This document shows, piece by piece, positions 13,921 through 19,474 of a stretch of DNA of 25,374 nucleotides; the first letter of the stretch is position 1, and every line of letters starts with the position of its first letter. The notes beneath the pieces were generated by a model. The model did not search any database, was not told where the DNA came from, and saw only the letters and a list, made by a program, of their open reading frames with translations. Position numbers and translations under genes: made by a program. Location of the stretch: positions 1-25,374 of the IMG/VR virus record IMGVR_UViG_3300046007_014014; one strand, 5' to 3'. The stretch comes from a virus.

Positions 13921-13978
13921 GACTCATGTCCCTCAGGTGCGACGCATGAGACTCATGTCCCTCAGGTGCGACGCATGA
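13921..13978. repeat. Perfect 29-bp tandem duplication
   Basis: Two identical, directly adjacent 29-bp units (13921-13949 and 13950-13978), each beginning GACTCATGTCC and ending GCGACGCATGA; the first nine bases of a third unit's border (GACTCACTG-like) follow. The unit contains TGAGACTCA and GCGACGCATGAGAC. The latter 14-mer also occurs, inverted, in the primase repeat region at 6612-6625. A further CTAGCCCAG repeat (13864 and 13891) lies just to the left. Confidence 0.85.
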
Positions 13979-13994
13979 GACTCACTGGGGTAGC

Positions 13995-14023
13995 TTGACG
14001 GCCGCGCGGTGCCGTGCCAGACT
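13995..14023 (+). promoter_or_regulatory. Promoter P1 of a three-promoter array
   Basis: TTGACG at 13995-14000, 17-bp spacer, CAGACT at 14018-14023 preceded by CCGTGC. The same GCTTGAC...CGTGC arrangement recurs in P2 and P3. It is immediately followed by a terminator-like hairpin. Confidence 0.5.
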
Positions 14024-14029
14024 GACCTC

Positions 14030-14055
14030 ACGCGCGCACATCATGCGCGTTTTCG
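14030..14055 (+). terminator. Terminator-like hairpin just after P1
   Basis: ACGCGC / GCGCGT with a nine-base loop and a following TTTCG. It begins about seven bases after the -10 of P1, so a P1 transcript would be only ~25-30 nt unless the hairpin is bypassed. Confidence 0.5.
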
Positions 14056-14064
14056 TCTTCCTAG

Positions 14065-14086
14065 GCAACCCTCCCTAGCGGGTTGC
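14065..14086 (+). other. Hairpin abutting promoter P2
   Basis: Perfect arms GCAACCC / GGGTTGC (7 bp) with an 8-base loop end on the base before TTGACG of P2. The same arms occur at 1163-1187. It may isolate P2 from upstream transcription or be part of a short RNA. Confidence 0.5.
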
Positions 14087-14116
14087 TTGACGGATTGGCG
14101 GACCCCGTGCAATACT
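14087..14116 (+). promoter_or_regulatory. Promoter P2 of a three-promoter array
   Basis: TTGACG at 14087-14092, 18-bp spacer, AATACT at 14111-14116 preceded by CCGTGC. The left part GGTTGCTTGAC.GAT.GGC is shared almost base for base with P3. The expected transcript immediately enters a long-range 8-bp pairing GCGCAGCC (14130-14137) / GGCTGCGC (14174-14181). Confidence 0.6.
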
Positions 14117-14206
14117 CAAGACATCGGGAGCGCAGCCGCCCCGCGGAGCCTAGGCCTCAGGTCAGCTCCCCATGGCTGCGCACCGGTACCGGCTCCGGCC
14201 GGTTGC

Positions 14207-14236
14207 TTGACAGATCGGCACCCCACGTGCCACACT
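14207..14236 (+). promoter_or_regulatory. Promoter P3, candidate promoter of the structured RNA
   Basis: A consensus TTGACA at 14207-14212, 18-bp spacer, CACACT at 14231-14236 preceded by ACGTGC. Predicted start near 14243. It shares GGTTGCTTGAC and CGTGC with P2. Confidence 0.6.
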
Positions 14237-14242
14237 TCATTC

Positions 14243-14738
14243 AGTTCAGAACCACCAATGCATTAAGCGCAACAGCGCAGCCGATAAAGCGCGGCCGGCC
14301 GGGCGGATCCCGGAGCTATAGCAGCAGTGCGCCCAAACTGACTGGGCGCTAGCTCTTGCACCTCACGGACGGCCTGCTCGGATCACACCGAGCACGAGGA
14401 CCGTCGCCGAGATACCCGAACGCCGTAACAGTTGGCGATAGAGGGTGAGGCGATCAGTACCCGATGGCTGGGGGCAAGCAAGCGAACGCGGAACCTCCTG
14501 CAGGAGGGCGCACTGCATGTGTTTTTACCGATCCCGCTGCTGCAGGGGGATCAACGCTGCTCCCGACAGGGATCACAGCGGGTGCACCGGCCCCTTAACG
14601 CCCGGTCTGCAGATACGCCCATAGGGCAGCCCGCCGCTCCGGCTTCACTAGGACGGCCAAGCCCCGGCACACGGCTCTGCCGGGCACAAACTCTCTCCCC
14701 CAGAAGTTCCCCCTGGCGCGCTGCGTCCGGGGGTCTTT
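14243..14738 (+). ncRNA. Candidate structured non-coding RNA, about 0.5 kb
   Basis: No credible gene exists between 13827 and 14784. From the predicted P3 start to the terminator at 14709-14738 the sequence is packed with helices: GAGCTA (14313) / TAGCTC (14350) extended by GCGCCCA (14329) / TGGGCGC (14343); a three-way arrangement CCTCAC (14361-14366) / GTGAGG (14445-14450) enclosing GACGG/CCGTC with TGCTCGG/CCGAGCA (14375-14394) and CGCC/GGCG (14421-14437); CCTCC-TGCA-GGAGG (14494-14507); GATCCC/GGGATC (14530-14552); CCCGGCA/TGCCGGG (14663-14684). The ORF at 14432-14809 in this stretch lacks a start signal, conserved motif or normal composition. No tRNA, tmRNA or RNase P signature is recognised. 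Transcript borders are inference. Confidence 0.5.
14709..14738 (+). terminator. Intrinsic terminator closing the structured region
   Basis: A stem CCCCC-T-GGCG / CGTC-C-GGGGG (nine pairs around one mismatch) with a five-base loop is followed by TCTTTT. It ends 46 nt before the ATG of the next gene. Confidence 0.75.
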
Positions 14739-14760
14739 TGGCTGAGGGACTTACCCCCTC

Positions 14761-14784
14761 CATCCACTCAAGCTGTGATCAGCA
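14761..14784 (+). repeat. 24-bp leader repeat, copy 1
   Basis: CATCCACTCAAGCTGTGA followed by TCAGCA lies directly before the ATG of the 14784 gene. The same 24 bases, with one change, occur before the gene at 16031. Copy 1's last base is the A of the start codon. No Shine-Dalgarno core is inside. Confidence 0.8.
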
Positions 14785-15065
14785 TGTACTTTCAGCATCT
14801 TTGCGCTAGTAACGATTCCAACGGGAATCCGCGCCGTTTGTACGTCCTCGTTGATGAGGAACTCTCTGTAGCCGCCCGTGTGGCCGCATGGGACGAGGGC
14901 CACGCCGGCCACCTTGCTGTGCCTGGTATCTGGCGCGAATGCGCTTACCTCGCCAAACGTATGGACATAACCGTGTCCCTCTACAACGAGCTGCGCCGCG
15001 ACCTCCCCAGCCCTAAGTGGGCTCACGAGGTGCCCGGCTTTTCTCATCTTCGCGAGCTCGTCTGA
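14784..15065 (+). CDS. Hypothetical protein
   Basis: 93 residues from the ATG at 14784 (MYFQHLCASNDSNGNPRRLY). VLVDEELSVAARVAAWDEGH and an MDITVSLYNELRRDLPSP segment follow. Alpha/beta in character, no recognised motif. I prefer this ATG to the GTG nine bases upstream because the latter lies inside the 24-bp leader repeat. First gene after the structured region and the start of the right-hand accessory operon. Confidence 0.7.
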   Translation: MYFQHLCASNDSNGNPRRLYVLVDEELSVAARVAAWDEGHAGHLAVPGIWRECAYLAKRMDITVSLYNELRRDLPSPKWAHEVPGFSHLRELV

Positions 15066-15099
15066 CTGATTCCCGAACCGGTTACCCCGCATCCCTGTT

Positions 15100-15390
15100 A
15101 TGTACCGCAACACTTGGTTTCACGGCCGCAACGCTCTGCGGCAGCTCCCTTTGGAGTGCATCTGCGACTGCTCCGGCGCTGGCGATCGTGATGACGACGT
15201 AGGCCGCTGGGTGGATCGTCTCGAGTTCGACGGCCCCTCGTGGATTTTCCGCGAATACCTACGCGGTTTCGGCGCATGGGACGCCCGTGATCTGGCCGAT
15301 CACAACGAGAACCGCAAGCGCGTCCTCTGGACCTGGGCCTGCAACTGCGCCAAAGCACCCGGTGCCTACGCCTACCTCTACCTGGAGTGA
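15100..15390 (+). CDS. Hypothetical Trp/Cys-rich protein
   Basis: 96 residues, MYRNTWFHGRNALRQLPLEC at the start, then CDCSGAGDRDDDVGRWVDRL and a C-terminal VLWTWACNCAKAPGAYAYLY. Four to five Cys and several Trp, but not spaced as a standard zinc finger. Three nt separate it from the next gene, indicating an operon. Upstream gap (15066-15099) contains ACTGATTCCCGAA, repeated after the gene ending at 16732. Confidence 0.65.
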   Translation: MYRNTWFHGRNALRQLPLECICDCSGAGDRDDDVGRWVDRLEFDGPSWIFREYLRGFGAWDARDLADHNENRKRVLWTWACNCAKAPGAYAYLYLE

Positions 15391-15393
15391 CCC

Positions 15394-15582
15394 ATGACCT
15401 ACGAGATCTTCGCCACCATCACCGACGAACTCGGCACTCGCTGCGTCCCCACTGGCATCTGGGGATACAGCCGTGCCGATGTCGTGCTGGAACTCGCCGG
15501 CCTCACCCGCCGTAGCCGTAACCCCGGGGAGACCTTCTACATCGAAGAGGTCTTCTCCGAGGACGCCTTCAACGCTTGGTAA
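15394..15582 (+). CDS. Small hypothetical protein
   Basis: 62 residues from an ATG three nt after the previous stop. Acidic, beta/alpha (FATITDELGTRCVPTG, then FYIEEVFSEDAFNAW). No motif recognised; operon position and codon usage match its neighbours. Confidence 0.65.
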   Translation: MTYEIFATITDELGTRCVPTGIWGYSRADVVLELAGLTRRSRNPGETFYIEEVFSEDAFNAW

Positions 15583-15585
15583 CCC

Positions 15586-15750
15586 ATGGACCGCTATTCC
15601 AAATCCCTCGACGTCTGGCATCTGCTCCACTCCGCCGAGCAACTCGTCATCAACGACAAGGACTACCACCCAAATGTCGTGCAGATGCTCAACAAATGCA
15701 TGGACATTGTCGAAACCCTCCAGCACGACCTCGAGGCATCCCAGCCATGA
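15586..15750 (+). CDS. Small helical hypothetical protein
   Basis: 54 residues, MDRYSKSLDVWHLLHSAEQL then VVQMLNKCMDIVETLQHDLE. Almost entirely amphipathic helix, likely an oligomerising or partner-binding protein. Starts three nt after the preceding stop and shares ATGA with the next gene. Confidence 0.65.
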   Translation: MDRYSKSLDVWHLLHSAEQLVINDKDYHPNVVQMLNKCMDIVETLQHDLEASQP

Positions 15751-15947
15751 CCCTGACCTTCACCCGTTCCCTCGGCGGCTATGTCGTCCGCCTGAACCGT
15801 GCGCTGATCGGCCTAATCCTCGCCCCCGAACCCACGGAACGCGACTGGCGGATCCTCACCGAGCACGGCGAATGCGCTACTGCCCCCACTTTGTGTGAGG
15901 CAAAACGCCTTGCCGCCGACTTCCTCCTGCTGGACCACGCGATCTGA
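15747..15947 (+). CDS. Small hypothetical protein
   Basis: 66 residues starting MTLTFTRSLGGYVVRLNRAL at an ATGA overlap. Predicted beta-beta-alpha with a C-terminal helix CEAKRLAADFLLLDHAI. The longer frame from 15576 is rejected because the coupled ATG fits the operon. No known family recognised. Confidence 0.65.
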   Translation: MTLTFTRSLGGYVVRLNRALIGLILAPEPTERDWRILTEHGECATAPTLCEAKRLAADFLLLDHAI

Positions 15948-16001
15948 AGCACCCCCGGAGCCCTTCCCTCGTGGTCGGCTCCCTGGGCGCCTCTGCGCCT
16001 T

Positions 16002-16025
16002 CATCCACTCAAGCTGTGACCAGCA
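16002..16025 (+). repeat. 24-bp leader repeat, copy 2
   Basis: Identical to 14761-14784 at 23 of 24 positions (T to C at one base). It ends five bases before the ATG at 16031. A GGGCGC-CTCT-GCGCC hairpin lies just upstream (15985-16000), so both copies follow a stem-loop. Confidence 0.8.
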
Positions 16026-16030
16026 CAACC

Positions 16031-16732
16031 ATGACCAACTCCAACGGGCGAGTCCTCTACGAGGGCCCGTCGCTGCTTGACGGCGCCCCCATCGTCGTTA
16101 TAGCCACCGGCTTCACCGAGCGTTCCGGTAACGACAAAACCGGCGCCATGCTCCAGACCTGGATCCTCCGTGCTGACATCCCACCGCACCACGCCTTCAC
16201 CAGCGAGGCCGGCGCCTCCGTCTGCGGCGACTGCCCCCACTTCCTGAATCGCACCTGCTACGTCCGCTGGTATCAGGCCCCGCTTGCCGTCTGGAACTGC
16301 TGGCACCACGGCGCCGGCTACGCCCCGGCTTCCCCATCCGACTTTGATGACGCCATACTCCGCGTGGGCTCCGCCGGTGATCCAGCCGCCGTCCCCGCCG
16401 CCATCTGGCTGCCAATCCTCGAGCGCGTAGCAGCGCACACCGGCTATACCCACCAGTGGCGCCAACCTGTTGCCGCCTGGGCCTGCGGCCTCCTGCAGGC
16501 CAGTTGTGACGGCTTCGCCGACTACCTCGACGCCACGGCGCACGGCTGGTCCACCTTCCTCGTGACCCCCGCCGACACCCCCGCTCCCGCAGGCACCGTC
16601 CACTGTGCCGCCTCAGCCGAGCGCGGCCACAAAACCACCTGCGCCGCCTGCACCTTGTGCGATGGCGCCTCTGCCAACGTCGTGATCCACGCCCATGGCT
16701 CCCGCGCTTCCCGCGTCGCCCTGCGTAACTGA
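16031..16732 (+). CDS. Cys-rich hypothetical protein (probable metal-binding)
   Basis: 233 residues from the ATG at 16031. The middle reads SVCGDCPHFLNRTCYVRWYQ...WNCWHHG and the end HCAASAERGHKTTCAACTLC DGAS, giving two Cys clusters (CxxC, CxxxxxC, and HC...CxxCxxC) consistent with zinc or an iron-sulphur centre. I have seen this layout in phage and plasmid proteins of unknown function (DUF7227-type), but cannot assign a reaction. It has its own leader with the 24-bp repeat, suggesting separate regulation. Confidence 0.7.
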   Translation: MTNSNGRVLYEGPSLLDGAPIVVIATGFTERSGNDKTGAMLQTWILRADIPPHHAFTSEAGASVCGDCPHFLNRTCYVRWYQAPLAVWNCWHHGAGYAPASPSDFDDAILRVGSAGDPAAVPAAIWLPILERVAAHTGYTHQWRQPVAAWACGLLQASCDGFADYLDATAHGWSTFLVTPADTPAPAGTVHCAASAERGHKTTCAACTLCDGASANVVIHAHGSRASRVALRN

Positions 16733-16751
16733 TTCCCGAAACAGACAGCTC

Positions 16752-16916
16752 ATGACCCGCACCTATTCCCGAGACCGCCGCACCCAGCCCTGGCTGTACG
16801 CCGAGCACATCGCCGGCTTCCTGCTGGGCCTGGCCCTGGCTGCCATGGCCGTTGACTACGGCTACCAGCGCCCCAGCAACACACTGCCCCCCACCCCCAC
16901 CCTCTACGCCCCATGA
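16752..16916 (+). CDS. Small single-TM protein
   Basis: 54 residues, basic front (MTRTYSRDRRTQPWLYAEH) then one membrane segment IAGFLLGLALAAMAVDYGY and a Pro-rich tail. Likely N-in inner membrane protein by the positive-inside rule. Overlaps the next gene by ATGA. Function unknown. Confidence 0.65.
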   Translation: MTRTYSRDRRTQPWLYAEHIAGFLLGLALAAMAVDYGYQRPSNTLPPTPTLYAP

Positions 16917-17119
16917 CTGACGCCCCCGATCCCCGCCCCCTCAGCCCCCGCGACCCCGAGCCCGACGCTCCACCCATCCGCGTCTGGCACTTCCTCTCCG
17001 CCGACCTCGAACACGAGCACTGGGTGGAGGACCCCACCGAGGTCGAGCCCCTCCTCATCGAGTACGCCACCCGCGCGCAGCCCTACACCCTCAACCACTA
17101 CGTGGAAGATCCGCACTAA
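16913..17119 (+). CDS. Small acidic, Pro-rich hypothetical protein
   Basis: 68 residues; PDPRPLSPRDPEPDAPPIRV at the start, then VWHFLSADLEHEHWVEDPTE. Coupled by ATGA to the membrane protein before it. Ends ahead of a GCAGC-AAA-GCTGC hairpin (17123-17135). No motif recognised. Confidence 0.6.
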   Translation: MTDAPDPRPLSPRDPEPDAPPIRVWHFLSADLEHEHWVEDPTEVEPLLIEYATRAQPYTLNHYVEDPH

Positions 17120-17179
17120 CTGCAGCAAAGCTGCTAACTTCCTTGCGCTCCTCACCGATCCTTGCTAAACCTCACGCAG

Positions 17180-17524
17180 ATGCGTAACCTGACCCGCACA
17201 ACCCGCACCTACAGCCCCACCGGCGCCATCGGCCGCCGTCTCACCGCAGCCCACGAGCTGCAACTCCAATCGCAGCGCATCACCGCTGAGCTCACCGCTC
17301 ACCGCACCTGGCTCTGCGACCGCATGGAGCGCCTCGACCTCGACCGCATCGAGCAGGGCGACCTCATCGTCACCCGCAAACTTCGCCACCGCTGGACTTA
17401 CACCCCCGAGACCGAGGCCGCCATGGAGGCCCTCCGCAAAACCCAACTCCGCGAGCAGGCCGAAGGCCTCGCCACCGACTCCCCCACCGTCTACGTCGCC
17501 CTCACCACTCAGTACCTGCAATGA
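17180..17524 (+). CDS. Helical hypothetical protein
   Basis: 114 residues from ATG 17180 (MRNLTRTTRTYSPTGAIGRR). Long helical region AAHELQLQSQRITAELTAHR... then LDRIEQGDLIVTRKLRHRWT. A TTG six codons upstream is possible but less likely. No recognised family; coupled by ATGA to the next gene. Confidence 0.6.
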   Translation: MRNLTRTTRTYSPTGAIGRRLTAAHELQLQSQRITAELTAHRTWLCDRMERLDLDRIEQGDLIVTRKLRHRWTYTPETEAAMEALRKTQLREQAEGLATDSPTVYVALTTQYLQ

Positions 17525-17715
17525 GCCTCACAGCCCTCTCCCCCACCGAGCTCCACCACACCGTCACCGCCATGGAGCGCCACGGCGGCGGCTTCTGCCG
17601 CGCCCTCGCCGCCGCCTGGTACGTCGCCGACCCCAGCAACAAGCGCCGCCTCGAGAACGCCTTCAACCACATCCTCGAGGACTTCGCCCCCGGCTCTTAC
17701 TTCTACAACCGCTGA
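17521..17715 (+). CDS. Small conserved-looking hypothetical protein
   Basis: 64 residues, including HGGGFCRALAAAWYVADPSN then KRRLENAFNHILEDFAPGS. The GGxFxxALAxAWxxAD...RL..AF pattern is one I recall from many phage and plasmid small proteins of unknown function. Start by ATGA overlap. Confidence 0.7.
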   Translation: MSLTALSPTELHHTVTAMERHGGGFCRALAAAWYVADPSNKRRLENAFNHILEDFAPGSYFYNR

Positions 17716-17719
17716 CCCC

Positions 17720-17881
17720 ATGCGCATCATCACCCTTCAAGTCGTGCGCGAGCACGGCACCGAGCCACGCCTTGCCGTTCAAGTGGATGGCCGCCGTGGC
17801 GTCCCTTCATTCCTCGCCCCTGAGGACGTTGGCACCTGGATCCAGGGCTTCATCGCCGCACTCCCCCCGCTGGAGGACTGA
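17720..17881 (+). CDS. Small hypothetical protein
   Basis: 53 residues, MRIITLQVVREHGTEPRLAV then FLAPEDVGTWIQGFIAALPP. Stop and next start share one base (TGATG). Beta-rich front and a C-terminal helix; unknown function. Confidence 0.65.
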   Translation: MRIITLQVVREHGTEPRLAVQVDGRRGVPSFLAPEDVGTWIQGFIAALPPLED

Positions 17882-17988
17882 TGCGCCGCTTGCTCCTCTC
17901 CTTCGCAGCCGCCGCGCTCTGCACCCCCGCGCAGGCCCGCACCGTCACCGCCACGGGTACAATGGGTTGGTTGCATGAAGAGCCTTGA
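17881..17988 (+). pseudogene. 5' fragment of an interrupted secreted double-psi barrel gene
   Basis: Encodes a clear signal peptide (MRRLLLSFAAAALCTPAQA) followed by RTVTA, then leaves the gene's sense after 24 codons and stops with TGA at 17986-17988. The same reading frame resumes 208 codons later at 18559 with REVTASVYDSWYHG. The original gene would have been a ~110-residue secreted protein. The stop overlaps the endonuclease start as TTGA, so the endonuclease may be translated by coupling from this fragment. Confidence 0.7.
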
Positions 17989-18563
17989 CCGAGGAATGGA
18001 AGCCTGTCCCGCTTGAGGGCTACTGTCACCTCTACTTGGTTTCCAGCCTGGGGCGCATCAAATCCCTCGATCGCCAGGTCGTCGAGAAGACAGGCTTTAT
18101 GCGCCTACACAAGGGAAAGCTGCTCACTCCAAAGAAGACCGGAGCATACCTGGGCGTTTCTTTCTTCGACGGTGTGAGCAGCAAACGCTTCTACATCCAC
18201 CGACTGGTGGCAATGGCGTTCATCCAGAACCCGTTCAACAAGCAGTTCGTAAATCACCTCAACTTTGACCACCGTGACAATCGTGCAGAAAATCTGGAAT
18301 GGGTCACTCCAAAAGAAAACACTGCCTGGAGCGCAGCTGCTGGGCGGCTCAAAAGCGGTGAAGTCCCGCGCGGAGCCGAATGCCAGCGCAGCAAACTCAA
18401 CGATGAAATGGTCCGCGAAATGCGCCTCACTTGGAAACCAGGCGCATCAATGCAGGAGCTTGCTCGTCAGCACGAAATCACGCCGGCGGCTATTTACAAG
18501 ATTCTTCGCGGCAGCAGTTGGAAGCACGTGGAGCCTCCTGTTGCCGTCAACTGGGCACGCTAG
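17985..18563 (+). CDS. HNH homing endonuclease (NUMOD4-HNH-HTH), inserted in a host gene
   Basis: 192 residues from a TTG. NUMOD4-like start EEWKPVPLEGYCHLYLVSSL with GRIKSLDR, then HNH_3: YIHRLVAMAFIQNPFN, QFVNHLNFDHRDNRAENLEW; the H...NH...N set is intact. A C-terminal HTH (MQELARQHEITPAAIYKILR) should recognise DNA. This is the I-HmuI-like arrangement. Only ~30 nt before and none after the ORF remain in the insert, so there is no room for a group I intron core; it is a free-standing type insertion. Lower GC than both flanks. A TACAAT box at 17957-17962 may be its own -10. Confidence 0.88.
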   Translation: MTEEWKPVPLEGYCHLYLVSSLGRIKSLDRQVVEKTGFMRLHKGKLLTPKKTGAYLGVSFFDGVSSKRFYIHRLVAMAFIQNPFNKQFVNHLNFDHRDNRAENLEWVTPKENTAWSAAAGRLKSGEVPRGAECQRSKLNDEMVREMRLTWKPGASMQELARQHEITPAAIYKILRGSSWKHVEPPVAVNWAR

Positions 18564-18825
18564 AGAAGTAACAGCTTCTGTTTACGACTCCTGGTACCAC
18601 GGCCGCACCACCTACTGCGGCGACGTCTACCGCCACTGGGAAACCTCCGCCGCCCACCCCTGGCTCCCCTGCGGCACCCGAGTGCGCGTCTCCCACCGAG
18701 GCCGCACCCTCACGGTGCCCATCACCGACCGCTGCGACTGCGCAAGTTTGGATCTCAGCGGCGGCGCCGCCTACCGCCTAGGCGTCCCCCTAGACGGCAT
18801 CGCCTCCGTGCACATCTCTTACTGA
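18541..18825 (+). pseudogene. 3' part of the interrupted gene: 3D/RlpA-like double-psi barrel domain
   Basis: The frame encodes AREVTASVYDSWYHGRTTYC, then HPWLPCGTRVRVSHRGRTLT and VPITDRCDCASLDLSGGAAY, the hallmarks of RlpA-like/3D-domain proteins (a conserved T-x-T-W/Y-Y front, PCGTxVRV, and a D-R-x-D/C...DLS end), which bind or act on glycans. It has no ATG; a TTG at 18541 inside the endonuclease's end would give PSTGHA before the domain, resembling a crude replacement of a signal-peptide end. Whether it is expressed, and exported, is open. The first ~30 bases after the junction use AT-rich codons (aga gaa gta aca gct) unlike the rest of the exon. Confidence 0.7.
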
Positions 18826-18840
18826 GTCTCATGAGTCTCA
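18824..18840 (+). promoter_or_regulatory. Tandem GAGTCTCA site
   Basis: GAGTCTCAT and GAGTCTCAC are arranged as two direct 9-base units across the stop codon of the barrel gene and the ATG of a 20-codon ORF. The AGTCTCA heptamer recurs in pairs at other gene borders. Confidence 0.35.
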
Positions 18841-18893
18841 CTATCCGCTACACCCGCCGCACCATCTACCCCGTTTGCGCCCCCAATGCCTGA
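18831..18893 (+). CDS. Very short ORF, possible leader peptide or gene remnant
   Basis: 20 residues, MSLTIRYTRRTIYPVCAPNA, overlapping the start of the next gene (ATGCCTGA). The YTRRTIYPVxAP motif resembles the front of longer cyanophage proteins that I recall, so this may be a truncated relic or a coupling leader. Evidence is limited. Confidence 0.35.
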   Translation: MSLTIRYTRRTIYPVCAPNA

Positions 18894-19143
18894 CCTCACC
18901 CTTCCCACTGTTCATCTAAACGGCACCAGCCGCGCCACCCTCTCTGAGGGCTACTTCAACGCCTACCGCGCCCTGCAAGACGCCATCCGCGCCTTCCACG
19001 AGATCGAGTTCAACTGCCGCGACTACTACGTCCAGCCCGCCGGAGCCTGGGCCACAGCCGTCACCGAGCGCGACGCCGCCGCAGCCCACCTCCGCGCGGT
19101 CCAGCAGTACCTCGAAGCCCACCTCATCCACCTCGGCGAATGA
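18886..19143 (+). CDS. Helical hypothetical protein
   Basis: 85 residues; ATG at 18886. LSEGYFNAYRALQDAIRAFH and AVTERDAAAAHLRAVQQYLE predict two long helices joined by a loop with YYVQPAGAW. No family recognised. Coupled to the next gene by ATGA. Confidence 0.65.
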   Translation: MPDLTLPTVHLNGTSRATLSEGYFNAYRALQDAIRAFHEIEFNCRDYYVQPAGAWATAVTERDAAAAHLRAVQQYLEAHLIHLGE

Positions 19144-19403
19144 ACGACCCTGCTTTCAACCTGCTTCAGCTTGAGTCGCGCCCCAACTGGTACGACCACC
19201 TCAGCGCCGTCGAGGCCGCCATGGCCGCCCAGGACCGCATCGACACCGCCCGCTTCCGCGCCGGCTGGTCCGGCGATGAGGGCGGCTGGTACTCCCCCGA
19301 CGGCATCCACGAATCCGACTGGGAGCTCGAGGGCTACCCCTTCCCCGAGGACGAGGGCTATGCCACCTTCTGGCACGCCTACATCCACAGCGCCTCCGTC
19401 TGA
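19140..19403 (+). CDS. Acidic Trp/Gly-rich hypothetical protein
   Basis: 87 residues with AAQDRIDTARFRAGWSGDEG then DGIHESDWELEGYPFPEDEG. Strongly acidic, aromatic-rich C-terminal half. Unknown function. Followed by a 71-nt leader of the DUF932 gene. Confidence 0.65.
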   Translation: MNDPAFNLLQLESRPNWYDHLSAVEAAMAAQDRIDTARFRAGWSGDEGGWYSPDGIHESDWELEGYPFPEDEGYATFWHAYIHSASV

Positions 19404-19408
19404 CCACC

Positions 19409-19440
19409 CGGAGGGCTGCGCCTCCGCTACCAACGCAGCC
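19409..19440 (+). promoter_or_regulatory. Alternative hairpins in the DUF932 leader
   Basis: CGGAGG (19409-19414) pairs with CCTCCG (19421-19426), while GGCTGCG (19414-19420) can instead pair with CGCAGCC (19434-19440). The two helices share bases and exclude each other, an attenuator-like layout; a third GCCGG/CCGGC stem follows at once. No U-tract is present. Confidence 0.4.
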
Positions 19441-19474
19441 GGTTCCGCCGGCCCAGCACCCCTACCGCACCACC

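Noticed and set aside
13921-13978. Possible CRISPR array
   Set aside because: The 29-bp units are directly adjacent with no spacers, only two full copies, and no cas genes are present; Cas4-like 10191-10871 fits MGME1-type phage exonucleases instead.
13827-14783. tRNA, tmRNA or RNase P RNA in the gene-free stretch
   Set aside because: I looked for a cloverleaf with a GGTTCGAAT-type arm and for conserved tmRNA/RNase P cores on both strands and found none.
14432-14809. 125-codon plus-strand ORF as a real gene
   Set aside because: It runs through multiple hairpins and the terminator, has no coding-like composition or motif, and ends in another frame over the real 14784 gene.
16001-16808. Minus-strand ORFs opposite the Cys-rich gene
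   Set aside because: Arg/Gly/Ser-rich translations produced by GC-rich codons; no start context or motif, and the plus-strand gene has a dedicated leader.
17881-18825. Group I intron or intein hosting the HNH gene
   Set aside because: The insert outside the ORF is only about 30 nt, too short for an intron core, and the endonuclease is in a different frame from the host gene, so it is not an intein.
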